64,000 nucleotides of DNA from Paraburkholderia franconis (GCF_009362735.1 NZ_WHNP01000020.1:1-64000); one strand, 5' to 3'; shown: positions 15,007 through 23,935, counted from the first letter of the stretch. A program made the numbers and translations. The notes: generated by a model not told the origin, from the letters alone.

Positions 15007-16788
15007 TCAGAATGTCGTCCAGTCGTCGTCGGAAGACTGGACCTTTGCCGGACGCGGCGGCTCGGCGGACTTTGCAGCGGACTTTGCAACGGGCTTCGTT
15101 GCGACGCGCGGCGCGGCGTCCGGCGCGGCTTTCGTCATGGGAGCAGCCGGCGTGGAAGGCGCGTACGGCGCCTTCGCGACGGTAGTCGCAGAGCTCTTCG
15201 CCGCCGATGCAACAGTCTTCGATGCAACGGCTGCTTCGCTGCCGTTCACCCGGAACATGCCGATCGCCTGTCGCAGGCGCGCCGCCTGATCCTGCAACGA
15301 CGAGGCAGCGGCGGCAGCCTGCTCGACGAGCGCGGCGTTTTGCTGCGTCACTTCGTCCATCTGCGTGACCGCGCGGCCCACTTGCGAAATACCGCTGCTC
15401 TGCTCTTCCGATGCCGCTGCGATTTCACCCATTATGTCGGTCACGCGGCGCACGGCCTGCATGATGTCACCCATCGTCGTGCCTGCCTGCTCGACGAGCG
15501 TATAGCCGTTGTTGACGCGTTCTACGGATGCGCCGATCAGTTGCTTGATCTCCTTCGCGGCCGTTGCCGAACGTTGCGCGAGGCTGCGCACCTCGCCCGC
15601 GACGACTGCGAAGCCGCGCCCCTGCTCGCCCGCGCGCGCCGCTTCGACGGCAGCGTTCAGCGCGAGAATGTTGGTCTGGAACGCGATCCCCTCGATCACG
15701 CCGATGATCTCCGAAATCTGACGCGAGCTGTCGTTGATCTCCGTCATCGTGCTGATCACGCGATTCACGACCTCGTTGCCCTTCGTCGCGATCTCCGATG
15801 CGTTGTTCGCGAGTCCGCTCGCCTGGCGCGCGTTGTCGGCGTTTTGCTTGACGGTCGCCGTCAACTCTTCCATGCTCGCTGCCGTTTCCTGCAGCGAGGC
15901 CGCCTGCTGCTCGGTGCGCTGCGACAGGTCGCCGTTGCCCGCCGCGATCTGCTGCGTCGCCGTTGCAATCGATTCCGCCGACTGCCGGATCTCGCCGATC
16001 GCGCGCTGCAAGCGGCTTTGCATCTCGTTCATCGCGGCCATCATGCTCGACGAATCGTCGGTGCGCACGGACACGAGCTGCGTGAGGTCGCCCGTCGCGA
16101 TACGTGACGCGAGACGCGCCGCATCCTGCGGTTCGCCGCCGAGGCTGGCGCGCACGTTGCGGATGATCAGCAGCATCGCGAGCGAAATCACCGCGCCGAT
16201 CACCAGCACGACGATGAAGTGCTCGACGAGGTTCGCGTAGTAAGCGGTGTCGATGTCGCGCACGAACACGCCGCTTGTGATGTTCCAGTCCCACGGCGCG
16301 AAATGCACAACATAGCTGATCTTGGGCACGGCCTCTTCGCTGTGCGGCAGGCGTCCGCGATAGGCGGCGAAGCCGTTGCCCGTCGCCTTCGCCGCATCGA
16401 CGATCGTCACGTACAGCAGCTTGCCGTCCGGGTCCTTGAAGTCGCCGACCTGCGTGCCGACCATCTGCGGCAATGTCGGATGCATCAGCACGACGGGCTT
16501 CGAATCCATCACGAAGAGATAGCCGGATTCGCCGTAGCGCATCGTCGCGAGCCGCGCGAGCGCGTCGCGCTGCGCGTCGGCCTCGCTCATCTTGCCGGCC
16601 TGCGCGAGCGCGTAATAACCGTTGACGACGCCTTGCGCCGCTTCGACGAGATTCACCATGCCGGCCTTGCGCTCGTCGAGCATCGTCGCGCGCGTTTCGA
16701 CCGCGCTCCACAAGCCGACGCCCAGCAAACCCAGCCATACGAGCGCAAGCGACAGCCACAGCTTGCGGTTCAGACTCATCCTGCTCAT
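15007..16788 (-). CDS. Methyl-accepting chemotaxis protein with single-Cache sensor
   Basis: A transmembrane chemoreceptor of 593 residues. TM1 lies at about 8-28. A periplasmic single-Cache (sCache_2) domain of about 150 residues follows (YGESGYLFVMDSKPVVLMHP, then WNITSGVFVRDIDT). TM2 comes next (HFIVVLVIGAVISLAMLLII), then HAMP and the coiled-coil signalling domain with the highly conserved hairpin tip GIAFQTNILALNAAVEAARAGE. An Ala/Pro/Lys-rich tail ends in DDWTTF, which resembles the CheR-binding NWETF pentapeptide. I use the ATG at 16788. A GTG 27 bp upstream also gives an open frame, and MSLNRKLW (16779) is a third possibility. Its ligand is unknown; Cache_2 receptors often sense small organic acids. 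Confidence 0.92.
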   Translation of the reverse strand: MSRMSLNRKLWLSLALVWLGLLGVGLWSAVETRATMLDERKAGMVNLVEAAQGVVNGYYALAQAGKMSEADAQRDALARLATMRYGESGYLFVMDSKPVVLMHPTLPQMVGTQVGDFKDPDGKLLYVTIVDAAKATGNGFAAYRGRLPHSEEAVPKISYVVHFAPWDWNITSGVFVRDIDTAYYANLVEHFIVVLVIGAVISLAMLLIIRNVRASLGGEPQDAARLASRIATGDLTQLVSVRTDDSSSMMAAMNEMQSRLQRAIGEIRQSAESIATATQQIAAGNGDLSQRTEQQAASLQETAASMEELTATVKQNADNARQASGLANNASEIATKGNEVVNRVISTMTEINDSSRQISEIIGVIEGIAFQTNILALNAAVEAARAGEQGRGFAVVAGEVRSLAQRSATAAKEIKQLIGASVERVNNGYTLVEQAGTTMGDIMQAVRRVTDIMGEIAAASEEQSSGISQVGRAVTQMDEVTQQNAALVEQAAAAASSLQDQAARLRQAIGMFRVNGSEAAVASKTVASAAKSSATTVAKAPYAPSTPAAPMTKAAPDAAPRVATKPVAKSAAKSAEPPRPAKVQSSDDDWTTF

Positions 16789-16956
16789 TGTGTTGGTCTC
16801 TTTTGGTGTGGTCACTTCTTTGGCAGATCGCCGGCTTTGGGTGTGCCGTCAAAGCAAACGATTGCCATCTTGGATAACGGCAGCCTGGCGCACTGACTTG
16901 AGATGACTTGTGAGGGACACAACGAGCGGCGTCAGCGAACGGAGCCGGCGCAGAAT

Positions 16957-16990
16957 GAAAAAAGGCCGCACGTCACCGTGCAGCCTTTCA
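16957..16990 (-). terminator. Terminator after the SCO1 gene
   Basis: Read on the minus strand, an imperfect stem AAAGGCTGCACG/CGTGCGGCCTTT runs into a T-run, 37 bp past the SCO1 stop. It closes the cta assembly block. Confidence 0.75.
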
Positions 16991-17026
16991 TCGTCGAAAC
17001 GCGGAGTGCAGTTGTCGCGCCGCCGT

Positions 17027-17644
17027 TCAGCCCAGAAGCAGCTTGAGATCGTGAACCCACGGCGACGCACCCTGGCCGTCCCGCGCAAAGAGGCGCAGCT
17101 TGCCGTCGGTATCGAATACGTAGCTGGCGGCCGTGTGGTCCATCGTGTAGCTCTCGGGCGTCTTGCCCGGCACTTTCGCGTAATACACGCGGAAGTCTTT
17201 CGTCACTTTCTCGAGTTGCTGCTGATTGGCAGGACGCAGGCCGACGAACGTCGGATTGAAAGCGGGCACGTATTGCGCCATCAGTTCAGGCGTGTCGCGC
17301 TCGGGATCGACGGTGACGAACAGCACCTGCACGCGCTTTGCGTCTTCGGGGCCCAACTGCTGAAGCGCCTGTGAGAGTTCAGCCATCGTCGTCGGGCAGA
17401 CGTCCGGGCAGTGCGTATAACCGAAGAACAGCACGACGACCTTGCCCTTATAGTCGGCGAGCGAGCGCATCTTGCCGCTCGCGTCGGGCAGCGAAAAATC
17501 GGCGCCGAACTGCTTGTTGCCCGTGATGTCGACGTTCGTGAACGCGGGCTGTTCTTTCCCGCATCCCGAGATCAGCGCCGCGCCGCCGAGCGCACACGCG
17601 ACAAGTGCAACGCGCGCCGCGCGCGCGAACCGTTTGGTGAGCAT
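17027..17644 (-). CDS. SCO1/SenC copper chaperone for cytochrome oxidase
   Basis: A 205-residue lipoprotein-like thioredoxin-fold protein that delivers copper to the CuA site of cytochrome c oxidase subunit II. A signal peptide with lipobox (ALISGC) anchors it to the membrane. The copper ligands are the Cys pair in FFGYTHCPDVCPTTM and a distal His in SYTMDHTAASYVFD. Length and motif order match the SCO family. It is last in the ctaA-ctaB-sco stretch, starting 4 bp before the ctaB stop would allow, so the two are tightly linked. Confidence 0.95.
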   Translation of the reverse strand: MLTKRFARAARVALVACALGGAALISGCGKEQPAFTNVDITGNKQFGADFSLPDASGKMRSLADYKGKVVVLFFGYTHCPDVCPTTMAELSQALQQLGPEDAKRVQVLFVTVDPERDTPELMAQYVPAFNPTFVGLRPANQQQLEKVTKDFRVYYAKVPGKTPESYTMDHTAASYVFDTDGKLRLFARDGQGASPWVHDLKLLLG

Positions 17645-17648
17645 GGTG

Positions 17649-18554
17649 TTACGCGCCGATCAAGGCACGCGCATAGTGGTCGATCAACAGCGCCGCAAAG
17701 AGCAGCGACAGATAAACGATCGAATAACGGAAGGTCTTACGCGCGAGGGCGTCGGAATATTCCCGATAAATCTTCCACGCATACGCGAGGAACACCGCGC
17801 CCAACAGAACCGCCGATGCGAGATACACGATTCCGCTCATGCCCGAGATAAAAGGCATGAGTGTGACCGCAAACAGAATGACCGTGTACAGGAAGATATG
17901 CAGACGCGTGTACTTTTCGCCGTGGGTGTTCGGCAGCATCGGCAGACCGGCGTTCTCGTAGTCCTTGCGGCGATACAGCGCAAGCGACCAGAAATGCGGC
18001 GGCGTCCACACGAAAATGATCAGCACCAGAATCCACGCGTCACCGGGCACATGGCCCGTCACGGCCGCCCAGCCGAGTGCCGGCGGCATCGCGCCTGACG
18101 CGCCGCCGATCACGATGTTCTGCGGCGTGGCGGGCTTCAGCAGCAGCGTGTAGATGATCGCGTAGCCGACGAAGGTCGCGATGGTCAGCCACATCGTGAG
18201 CGCATTGGTGAACGTGTAGAGCGTCCACATGCCGAGGCCGCCGAGGATCGCGGAGAACAACAGAATTTGTGTGGTGGTGATTTCGCCGCGCGCCGACGGA
18301 CGCCACGCGGTGCGGCGCATCTTGGCGTCGACTTTCTGCTCGACGAGACAGTTGATCGCGAATGCGGCGCCCGCCAGCAGCCAGATGCCGACGGCCCCGC
18401 CGATCAGCACCGTCCACGGGACCATGCCGGGCGTCGACAGGAACATGCCGATTACCGCGCAGAAGACGGCGAGCTGCGTCACACGCGGCTTCGTCAGCGC
18501 AATGTATTGGGAAATCCGGCTACCGGGCGAATGGGGGAGAGTTGTGCTGTCCAT
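17649..18554 (-). CDS. ctaB: Protoheme IX farnesyltransferase (heme O synthase)
   Basis: A UbiA-family prenyltransferase with about nine membrane helices that adds a farnesyl group to protoheme IX, making heme O for the aa3 oxidase. The diagnostic motifs are present: KPRVTQLAVFCAVIGM, NCLVEQKVDAKMRRT (the NxxxDxxxDxxMxRT pattern) and YRRKDYENAGLPMLP (YxxDxxxAGxPMLP). ATG 18554 is used. A GTG at 18563 overlaps the ctaA stop as GTGA and could be the coupled start. About 301 residues, normal for CtaB/CyoE. Confidence 0.96.
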   Translation of the reverse strand: MDSTTLPHSPGSRISQYIALTKPRVTQLAVFCAVIGMFLSTPGMVPWTVLIGGAVGIWLLAGAAFAINCLVEQKVDAKMRRTAWRPSARGEITTTQILLFSAILGGLGMWTLYTFTNALTMWLTIATFVGYAIIYTLLLKPATPQNIVIGGASGAMPPALGWAAVTGHVPGDAWILVLIIFVWTPPHFWSLALYRRKDYENAGLPMLPNTHGEKYTRLHIFLYTVILFAVTLMPFISGMSGIVYLASAVLLGAVFLAYAWKIYREYSDALARKTFRYSIVYLSLLFAALLIDHYARALIGA

Positions 18555-18559
18555 GAAGA

Positions 18560-19669
18560 TCACGCTGGCGCGGCATCGCGCGCAGGAAAGACGGCGCGGC
18601 CGGGACGGCTATAAGCGATTCGAAAGTTTAGCATAACGAGCAGCAGCAGCAGGATTGCGGCCCCGCCGTTATGGGCGACGGCAACGGGCAACGGCCATTG
18701 CAAAACGATGTTCGACAGGCCTGTGACGAACTGGATCACGATCACGAGCAGCACGCCGTTCGCGGGACGCCGCAGCGACTCGAAACGGCGCATTCTCAGC
18801 GCGAACCACAGCAGATACGCGACGACGACGAACGCGAACGTGCGGTGCGTCCAGTGAATCGCGACGAGCGCGTCCTGCGTGATCACGTCGCCGTCGCCTG
18901 TCATGCCGAGCGCGCGCCACAGATGGAAGCCGTGTCCGAAGTCCATCGGCGGAATCCACTGGCCGTTGCAGGTCGGGAAGTCGGTGCAGGCGAGCACCGC
19001 GTAGTTCGTGCTGACCCAGCCGCCGAGCGCGATCTGCACGATCAGCAGTGCAAGGCCGAACAGCGCCGCGGTGCGCCAGCGCGCGGTTTCCGGCTCGTAT
19101 GCGGGCAAAGGTGTCTGACGCGCGGCGAACCAGCCGAGCGTGCCGAGCAGCGCGAGCCCGAGCAGCAGGTGCGTGGTCACGATCACCGGTTGCAGCTTCA
19201 TCGTCACGGTCCACGCGCCGAACGCGCCTTGCACGCAGATCAGCAGCAGCAGCGACGTCGGCCACCACGGCGACACATGCAGCGGACGGCGCCTTATACG
19301 TGCAACCCAAGCGATGATCGTCTGTGCGACGATCAGCACGCCGATTGCCATCGCAAAGTAGCGGTGAATCATCTCGATCCACGCCTTCGTCATGCTGACA
19401 GGGCCCGACGGCATGGCCTGAAACGCGGCGCTGATGGCAGCGTGCGCGATGAACGGCGACGATGTGCCGTAACAGCCCGGCCAGTCGGGACACCCCAGGC
19501 CCGAATCGGTCAGGCGCGTGAAGCCACCGAACATCACGAGATCGAGCGTCAGGAACGTCGTGACCCAGACCAGCTTGCGGAACTTGTTGTCGTCGGCGTT
19601 CACCCACACGTACGACATCGGCAGCAGCGCAATGCACAGTCCGATCAGTCCCAGTTGCAATACGAACAT
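18560..19669 (-). CDS. ctaA: Heme A synthase (COX15/CtaA)
   Basis: A 369-residue, eight-helix membrane monooxygenase that converts heme O to heme A. Conserved histidines and patterns are visible: GGFTRLTDSGLGCPDWPGCYG, WIEMIHRYFAMAIGV, TTHLLLGLALLG, IHWTHRTFAFVV and VAHNGGAAILLL. The cysteine pair of the first extracytoplasmic loop is present (GLGCPDWPGC). It lies directly before ctaB and after the SCO-like gene in the cta block. Confidence 0.96.
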   Translation of the reverse strand: MFVLQLGLIGLCIALLPMSYVWVNADDNKFRKLVWVTTFLTLDLVMFGGFTRLTDSGLGCPDWPGCYGTSSPFIAHAAISAAFQAMPSGPVSMTKAWIEMIHRYFAMAIGVLIVAQTIIAWVARIRRRPLHVSPWWPTSLLLLICVQGAFGAWTVTMKLQPVIVTTHLLLGLALLGTLGWFAARQTPLPAYEPETARWRTAALFGLALLIVQIALGGWVSTNYAVLACTDFPTCNGQWIPPMDFGHGFHLWRALGMTGDGDVITQDALVAIHWTHRTFAFVVVAYLLWFALRMRRFESLRRPANGVLLVIVIQFVTGLSNIVLQWPLPVAVAHNGGAAILLLLLVMLNFRIAYSRPGRAVFPARDAAPA

Positions 19670-19720
19670 CTATCTTTCCTTCTTCCGCCTCGCGGCGCGA
19701 TTCAACGTGCCCGGCGCACT

Positions 19721-20386
19721 CTAGCCGATACTCGAATACTTCAGCAGTTTCGTGACGTCACCCTTGATCTTGCTCGGGTCGGGGTCTTTCGGGAAACGCA
19801 TCATCAGATTGCCGTTCGGGTCGACCATGTAGATGTGGTCGGTGATCCTCGTGCCGTCGTTGTCGACGGGCAGCCACGCGGTCACGTCCTTCGGATCGGC
19901 GATCAGCATCTCGGTGTCCTTGTACGCGTTATCGACGATCTCGGGCACCTTTCCGGCGTCGGTGCGCAGAAACACGTTGACGATGCGCTCGCGCTCGGCC
20001 CCTTGTGTCGCGCGCACCTGGCGCATGAAGTACAGCTTTGTCACGCAGGACTTGTCGCACGCACTGCTGTCGACGGAGACCATCAGCCAGTGGCCGCGCA
20101 GCGACGCGAGTTTCATCGGCTTGCCGTCTTCGCCCGTCACGACCAGCGATTCGGGAATCGGACGCTGCGGCTCGACCAGCTTGCCGTAGCTCGTCGTGCC
20201 GCCCGTCGGCTTGATGACGTAATACGCAATGTAGGCGCCGATCGCGGGCGCCGCGCAGACGAACGCGATCAGCAGCATCATCCAGCGACCGCGCTGCCAT
20301 GAGCCCTTGCCGGCCGGCTGGCGACGCGTCGCGCCCTGCGTTGGCTTCTGTCCTGCTTGCTGGGAGCGGGGGTTCTGCGTCGACAC
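19721..20386 (-). CDS. SCO-like thioredoxin-fold protein of the cta cluster
   Basis: A 221-residue protein with one N-terminal membrane helix (MMLLIAFVCAAPAIGAYIAYYVI) and a periplasmic thioredoxin-like domain containing SSACDKSCVTKLYFMRQ. The CxxxC replaces the SCO CPxxCP but keeps the two-cysteine spacing. A distal histidine (ITDHIYMVDPNGNLMMRF) aligns with the SCO copper ligand. It sits between SURF1 and ctaA, so a role in copper or thiol handling for the oxidase is likely. It is a different paralogue from the SCO1 at the end of the cluster. The exact function is inferred. Confidence 0.8.
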   Translation of the reverse strand: MSTQNPRSQQAGQKPTQGATRRQPAGKGSWQRGRWMMLLIAFVCAAPAIGAYIAYYVIKPTGGTTSYGKLVEPQRPIPESLVVTGEDGKPMKLASLRGHWLMVSVDSSACDKSCVTKLYFMRQVRATQGAERERIVNVFLRTDAGKVPEIVDNAYKDTEMLIADPKDVTAWLPVDNDGTRITDHIYMVDPNGNLMMRFPKDPDPSKIKGDVTKLLKYSSIG

Positions 20387-20455
20387 TACTGATCCTCTTT
20401 CAATGATGGTGCTGTTGGCGGCGCCTTCGGATGTCGCCCGAAGCGCCGTCGAGCG

Positions 20456-21217
20456 TCATGCGTGCGGCGCCTTTTCGTTGCTGGCGCTGCCCTCGGGACT
20501 CGCGTTCTGCGCGAGCTTTTCGTGCTTCGCGGCACGTCGGGCCGCATACAGGCCGAACGCGACGGCGGCTGCGGCCATGGTCCACCACTGGAACATATAG
20601 CCGTAGTTGCGATCGACGCCCGAAGTCGGCGCGGGCCAGTCGCGCACGAGTCCGTCGCCATCGTCGCTGATCTGCTGGATCACGAAAGGCTGCAGCGTCA
20701 GGCCTGTTTCCGCGGCATACGACGCGACGTCGAGGTTCTGACGAATCGTCTGATGCGCGGCCGAGCCGCCCTCTCCGAGTTCGAATGCGCGGGTCGCGTC
20801 GGCGCGCGCGATCCCTTCGATTTCGACCTCGCCGTTCGGCGTGCCGTACGGCGCGATGGTCGTGCGTTCGTTCATGTTGCGCGGCAACCAGCCGCGATTG
20901 ACGAGCACATAGCCGCCGTCGTGCAGTTTAAAGGGCATCACGACGTAAAAGCCCGGTTGGTCGTTATACGGGCGATTATCGAGGTAGACGACTTGCTGCG
21001 GCATAAACTGTCCGACGGCCCGCACGCGATGGAACTCGATCGCCTTCAACGCAATCGGCGCGGCGCCGACGGTCTGCGCGGGCGCGTTCTCGAACTGCGT
21101 GACTTGCGCTTGCAGCGCTTCCTTCTGATGCGCGCGGTCACGCTGCCAAAAGCCGAGCCGCACCGTCACGGCGACGACAATCAGAATCAGCAGCGTGGGG
21201 ATCAGACGAATCTTCAT
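20456..21217 (-). CDS. SURF1-family cytochrome oxidase assembly protein
   Basis: A 253-residue protein with one membrane helix at each end (IPTLLILIVVAVTVRLGFWQ and WTMAAAAVAFGLYAARRA) and a periplasmic domain between them. The family marks are LGFWQRDRAHQKEAL near the N-terminus, YLDNRPYNDQPGFYVVMPF, VLVNRGWLPR and NYGYMFQWWTMAA near the C-terminus. SURF1 helps insert heme a into subunit I. It is the first gene of the SURF1-SCO-like-ctaA-ctaB-SCO1 stretch and is divergent from the DUF2909 gene across 87 bp. Confidence 0.93.
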   Translation of the reverse strand: MKIRLIPTLLILIVVAVTVRLGFWQRDRAHQKEALQAQVTQFENAPAQTVGAAPIALKAIEFHRVRAVGQFMPQQVVYLDNRPYNDQPGFYVVMPFKLHDGGYVLVNRGWLPRNMNERTTIAPYGTPNGEVEIEGIARADATRAFELGEGGSAAHQTIRQNLDVASYAAETGLTLQPFVIQQISDDGDGLVRDWPAPTSGVDRNYGYMFQWWTMAAAAVAFGLYAARRAAKHEKLAQNASPEGSASNEKAPHA

Positions 21218-21304
21218 CGGGCAATTTCGGCGAACAGACGAACCATTGCTCGCGGTGCGATAATGAGTTCGTTGCCTTCGCTTTCCTGAATTTCAGTTGC
21301 TTCC

Positions 21305-21514
21305 ATGCACATTCTCGTTCCCATCGCTTTCGCTCTGATCATCGCCAGCATGGTGTCTGCGCTGTACTTCATGATGCACGACCGCGGCAGGACGAAGCGC
21401 ATGGTGTGGTCGCTGGCGACGCGTGTCGGTTTGTCGATTTCTCTGTTCCTGTTCATCCTGTTCGCGCACTGGATGGGCTGGATTCAATCGACTGGCATTC
21501 CATACGGCCGCTGA
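21305..21514 (+). CDS. DUF2909-type twin-helix membrane protein
   Basis: A 69-residue protein with two predicted membrane helices (HILVPIAFALIIASMVSALYFM and GLSISLFLFILFAHWMGW) joined by a basic loop (DRGRTKRMVW). This fits the small DUF2909 family that is often found beside cta genes in beta-proteobacteria. Its function is unknown; position suggests a link to oxidase assembly or stability. It is the only plus-strand gene inside the cta cluster. The ribosome site is weak. The following 350 bp up to ctaE hold a minus-strand terminator and no gene that I can support. Confidence 0.75.
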   Translation: MHILVPIAFALIIASMVSALYFMMHDRGRTKRMVWSLATRVGLSISLFLFILFAHWMGWIQSTGIPYGR

Positions 21515-21694
21515 CGCATCCTGCCGCCAGTCCACGACGCGCTTCTGCAGACGCCGCGACATGCGCTTCATGACGCTTGCGCTGCGGCTGCCAACGCGTG
21601 CCGTCTCAATTTGACGGCGAAGTATGCCACTTATTTTCGCGACGATCCGGCAATCCACCCTTTCGCGATCGGCGAAATTTCCACTCTAGCAAAC

Positions 21695-21726
21695 AAAACG
21701 CCGCCCCGACGGAGTCGAGGGCGGCG
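21695..21726 (-). terminator. Terminator of the ctaC-ctaE operon
   Basis: Minus-strand stem CGCCGCCC/GGGCGGCG, followed by a TTTTG tract, 139 bp downstream of ctaE. Confidence 0.85.
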
Positions 21727-21864
21727 CTGCTGAGACCCTTGCGTGACTGCTTTCAGTGCCGCGCACCCGTCACTCGAGCCGCGTCAGCTACCGGAAGGCT
21801 GCGGCGTCTTCTTGCGTCGATATGACGCACGGCGCGCAGGCCCCCGAAGCTCACAAAGCAACGC

Positions 21865-22722
21865 TTACAGCCAGTACACGACGACGTACAGACCCAGCCA
21901 TACGACGTCGACGAAGTGCCAATACCATGCCGCGCCTTCGAACGCGAAATGATGGTCCGCCGTGAAGTGGCCGCGGATCAACCGGATCATCACCACAGTC
22001 AGCATCGTGCCGCCGAGGAACACGTGGAAGCCATGGAAGCCCGTCAGCAGAAAGAACGTCGAGCCGTACACGCCCGACGCGAGCGTCAGGTTCAGTTCGT
22101 TGTACGCGTGGAAGTACTCGAAGCCCTGCATGAACAGGAACGTGACACCCAGCACGACCGTCGCGGCGAGCCATGCGATGGCCTTCGTGCGATGGTTCTC
22201 GCGCAGCGCGTGGTGCGAGACCGTCAGCGTCGCGCCCGACGACAGCAGCAGCGCCGTGTTGATGGTCGGCACGGGCCACGGCGTCATCGACTTGAAGTGG
22301 GACACCAGATCAGCCGGGCCGATGTTCGGCCACACTGCCGAGAAGTCCGGCCAGATCAGCTTGTAGTCGAGGCTGCCGAGCTGATGCATCGCGATCGCGC
22401 GCGCATAGAACAGCGCACCGAAGAACGCGCCGAAGAACATGACTTCGGAGAAGATGAACCAGCTCATGCTCCATCGGAACGACGTGTCGACGCGCTTGCC
22501 GTACATGCCGCCTTCCGATTCGGAGATGGCGTCGCCGAACCAGTGATACAACACGAAGAGCAGCCACAGCAGACCAATCAGCGCCGTGATGGGCGCCCAC
22601 GGCTCGCCGTTCACCCACGACGCAAACGATCCGAGCAGGATCAGCAGCCCAGCCGCCGCGCTGATCGGATGCCGCGACGGATGCGGTATGAAATAGTACG
22701 GGCTATCGTTTTGACCGCTCAT
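21865..22722 (-). CDS. ctaE: Cytochrome c oxidase subunit III
   Basis: A 285-residue, seven-helix subunit III of the aa3 oxidase. Typical segments include YYFIPHPSRHPISAAAGLL, RWSMSWFIFSEVMFFGAFFGALFYAR (with the conserved Glu of the lipid/proton antenna region) and TGFHGFHVFLGG, and the end WYWHFVDVVWLGLYVVVYWL is diagnostic. It is the last gene of the ctaC-ctaE operon and is followed by a terminator. The 168 bp between it and the DUF2970 gene have no gene. Confidence 0.97.
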   Translation of the reverse strand: MSGQNDSPYYFIPHPSRHPISAAAGLLILLGSFASWVNGEPWAPITALIGLLWLLFVLYHWFGDAISESEGGMYGKRVDTSFRWSMSWFIFSEVMFFGAFFGALFYARAIAMHQLGSLDYKLIWPDFSAVWPNIGPADLVSHFKSMTPWPVPTINTALLLSSGATLTVSHHALRENHRTKAIAWLAATVVLGVTFLFMQGFEYFHAYNELNLTLASGVYGSTFFLLTGFHGFHVFLGGTMLTVVMIRLIRGHFTADHHFAFEGAAWYWHFVDVVWLGLYVVVYWL

Positions 22723-22890
22723 TCTTGATTCTCCACTTCAGTCCAGTTGTTCCGCTTGGTCCGGTTGGCTCCGCAGCCGCCCGCGCCGCTCTCCGGCTCT
22801 CTCTGCAACGTCCGACGGCGCGCTGCGCTGCGCCGCCCCTCTCCGGCCCGTCCGGGCGTCGATACGACCGCCCTTGCTCCACCGCATCGC

Positions 22891-23100
22891 CTAGCCGACC
22901 ACCGCGCGCACGATCAGGATCAACACCCCGATAAAGACCGCCGCGCCGATCAGCGCCGCGATGATCACATGCAGCGGGTTGAGCTGCGCTGCGTCCGCTT
23001 CCAGGTCGCGCCGCTTGCGCACGCCGAAAAACGACCACATCACGGCTTTCATCGACTGGCCGAAACTGCTCTTCCTGCCGCCGCCACCGCTATCGCTCAT
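22891..23100 (-). CDS. DUF2970 small membrane protein
   Basis: A 69-residue protein with a C-terminal membrane helix (LHVIIAALIGAAVFIGVLILIVRAVV). The preceding segment SFGQSMKAVMWSFFGVRKRRDLEAD matches the DUF2970 pattern (KAVxWSFFGVRK). ATG 23100 is used because GCGAGGAT lies directly before it. The family is found in cta clusters of beta-proteobacteria without an assigned function. It lies between ctaG and ctaE in the operon. Confidence 0.85.
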   Translation of the reverse strand: MSDSGGGGRKSSFGQSMKAVMWSFFGVRKRRDLEADAAQLNPLHVIIAALIGAAVFIGVLILIVRAVVG

Positions 23101-23137
23101 ATCCTCGCCTTCTTTGGGCAAGCGTTTCTGTTACCTG

Positions 23138-23749
23138 TCAGGCGGGGTTCGACGCCTTCGCGTTGTCAGCCGCCTGACCTTCCGTGCCGCGCGGCGCCGC
23201 CGCCGGCGTGTTCAATTCGAAGAACGTGTACGACAGCGTGATCGTCTTCACGTCCTTCGGCAATTTCGGATCGACGAGGAACACCACCGGCATCCGCTTC
23301 GATTCGTTCGCCTTCAAGGTCTGCTGCGTAAAGCAAAAGCACTCGATCTTCCTGAAGTACTCGGTGGCCTGCTTCGGCGCGTAGCTCGGAATGGCCTGAG
23401 CCTGAATCGTGCGCCCCTGCTGGTTCGTCACGTCGTACATCACCGTCGTCACTTCGCCCGGATGCACGTCGATGCTGTTCTGCTCCGGCTTGAAACCGAG
23501 CGGGCCGCGCGCGTTCGCGTCGAACTCGATCGAAATCGTGCGGCTCATGTCGACCTGCGTGTTCTTCGCCTCGCGCGCCGTTGCGTCGCGCTGCACGAGA
23601 TTGTTAATGCCCGTGACCTCGCAGATCGCGCGATACATCGGTATCAGCGCAAACCCGAAGCCGAACATCAGAAACGCGACGACGACGAGCTTGAACAGCA
23701 TCGAACGGTTAAAAGAACGATCGGCCCCAGCGGGCGGTTGCGTCGACAT
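23138..23749 (-). CDS. ctaG: Cytochrome c oxidase assembly protein CtaG (Cox11)
   Basis: A 203-residue copper chaperone that delivers CuB to subunit I. One N-terminal membrane helix (LVVVAFLMFGFGFALIPMYRAICEVTG) is followed by a periplasmic Cox11 domain. The copper motif KIECFCFTQQTL has the CFCF cysteine pair. The conserved VDPKLPKDVKTITLSYTFFE closes the domain. The Ala-rich C-terminal tail (AAAPRGTEGQ) is variable. It sits in the usual place between ctaD and ctaE. Confidence 0.96.
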   Translation of the reverse strand: MSTQPPAGADRSFNRSMLFKLVVVAFLMFGFGFALIPMYRAICEVTGINNLVQRDATAREAKNTQVDMSRTISIEFDANARGPLGFKPEQNSIDVHPGEVTTVMYDVTNQQGRTIQAQAIPSYAPKQATEYFRKIECFCFTQQTLKANESKRMPVVFLVDPKLPKDVKTITLSYTFFELNTPAAAPRGTEGQAADNAKASNPA

Positions 23750-23800
23750 CGAACTTCCTCAACAGATCGCGTGCACGGGTGATCAACTCATCACGACAGG

Positions 23801-23935
23801 TCACGAAAACCAGACCTGCTTGACGATGGCACCCAGAAAAAAGACGGCGACGATAACAAGCAGAATCTGACCGAGTCGCAGATTGCCAGCGCGAATTTCT
23901 TCGGGCGTACGTCTTTTTTGTGGATTCCGGGTCAT
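23801..23935 (-). CDS. Cytochrome oxidase small assembly protein, 44 residues
   Basis: A very short frame between ctaD and ctaG. It encodes a basic N-terminus (MTRNPQKRRTPEEIRAGNLR), then one membrane helix (LGQILLVIVAVFFLGAIV) and the ending KQVWFS. The pattern of polar head, LG-IL, single helix and K-VW at the end fits the small proteins annotated as cytochrome oxidase small assembly proteins at this locus in Burkholderiaceae. No strong ribosome site precedes it, and it begins 101 bp after ctaD. Its role in oxidase biogenesis is inferred from position. Confidence 0.82.
   Translation of the reverse strand: MTRNPQKRRTPEEIRAGNLRLGQILLVIVAVFFLGAIVKQVWFS

Noticed and set aside
18671..20302. Plus-strand open frame of 543 codons across ctaA and the SCO-like gene
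   Set aside because: It spans two real genes and their gap antisense, with composition typical of shadow frames.
22703..23038. Minus-strand frame overlapping ctaE and the DUF2970 gene
   Set aside because: It is out of frame with both and encodes an Arg/Ala-rich shadow. The DUF2970 frame is clearly the real gene.
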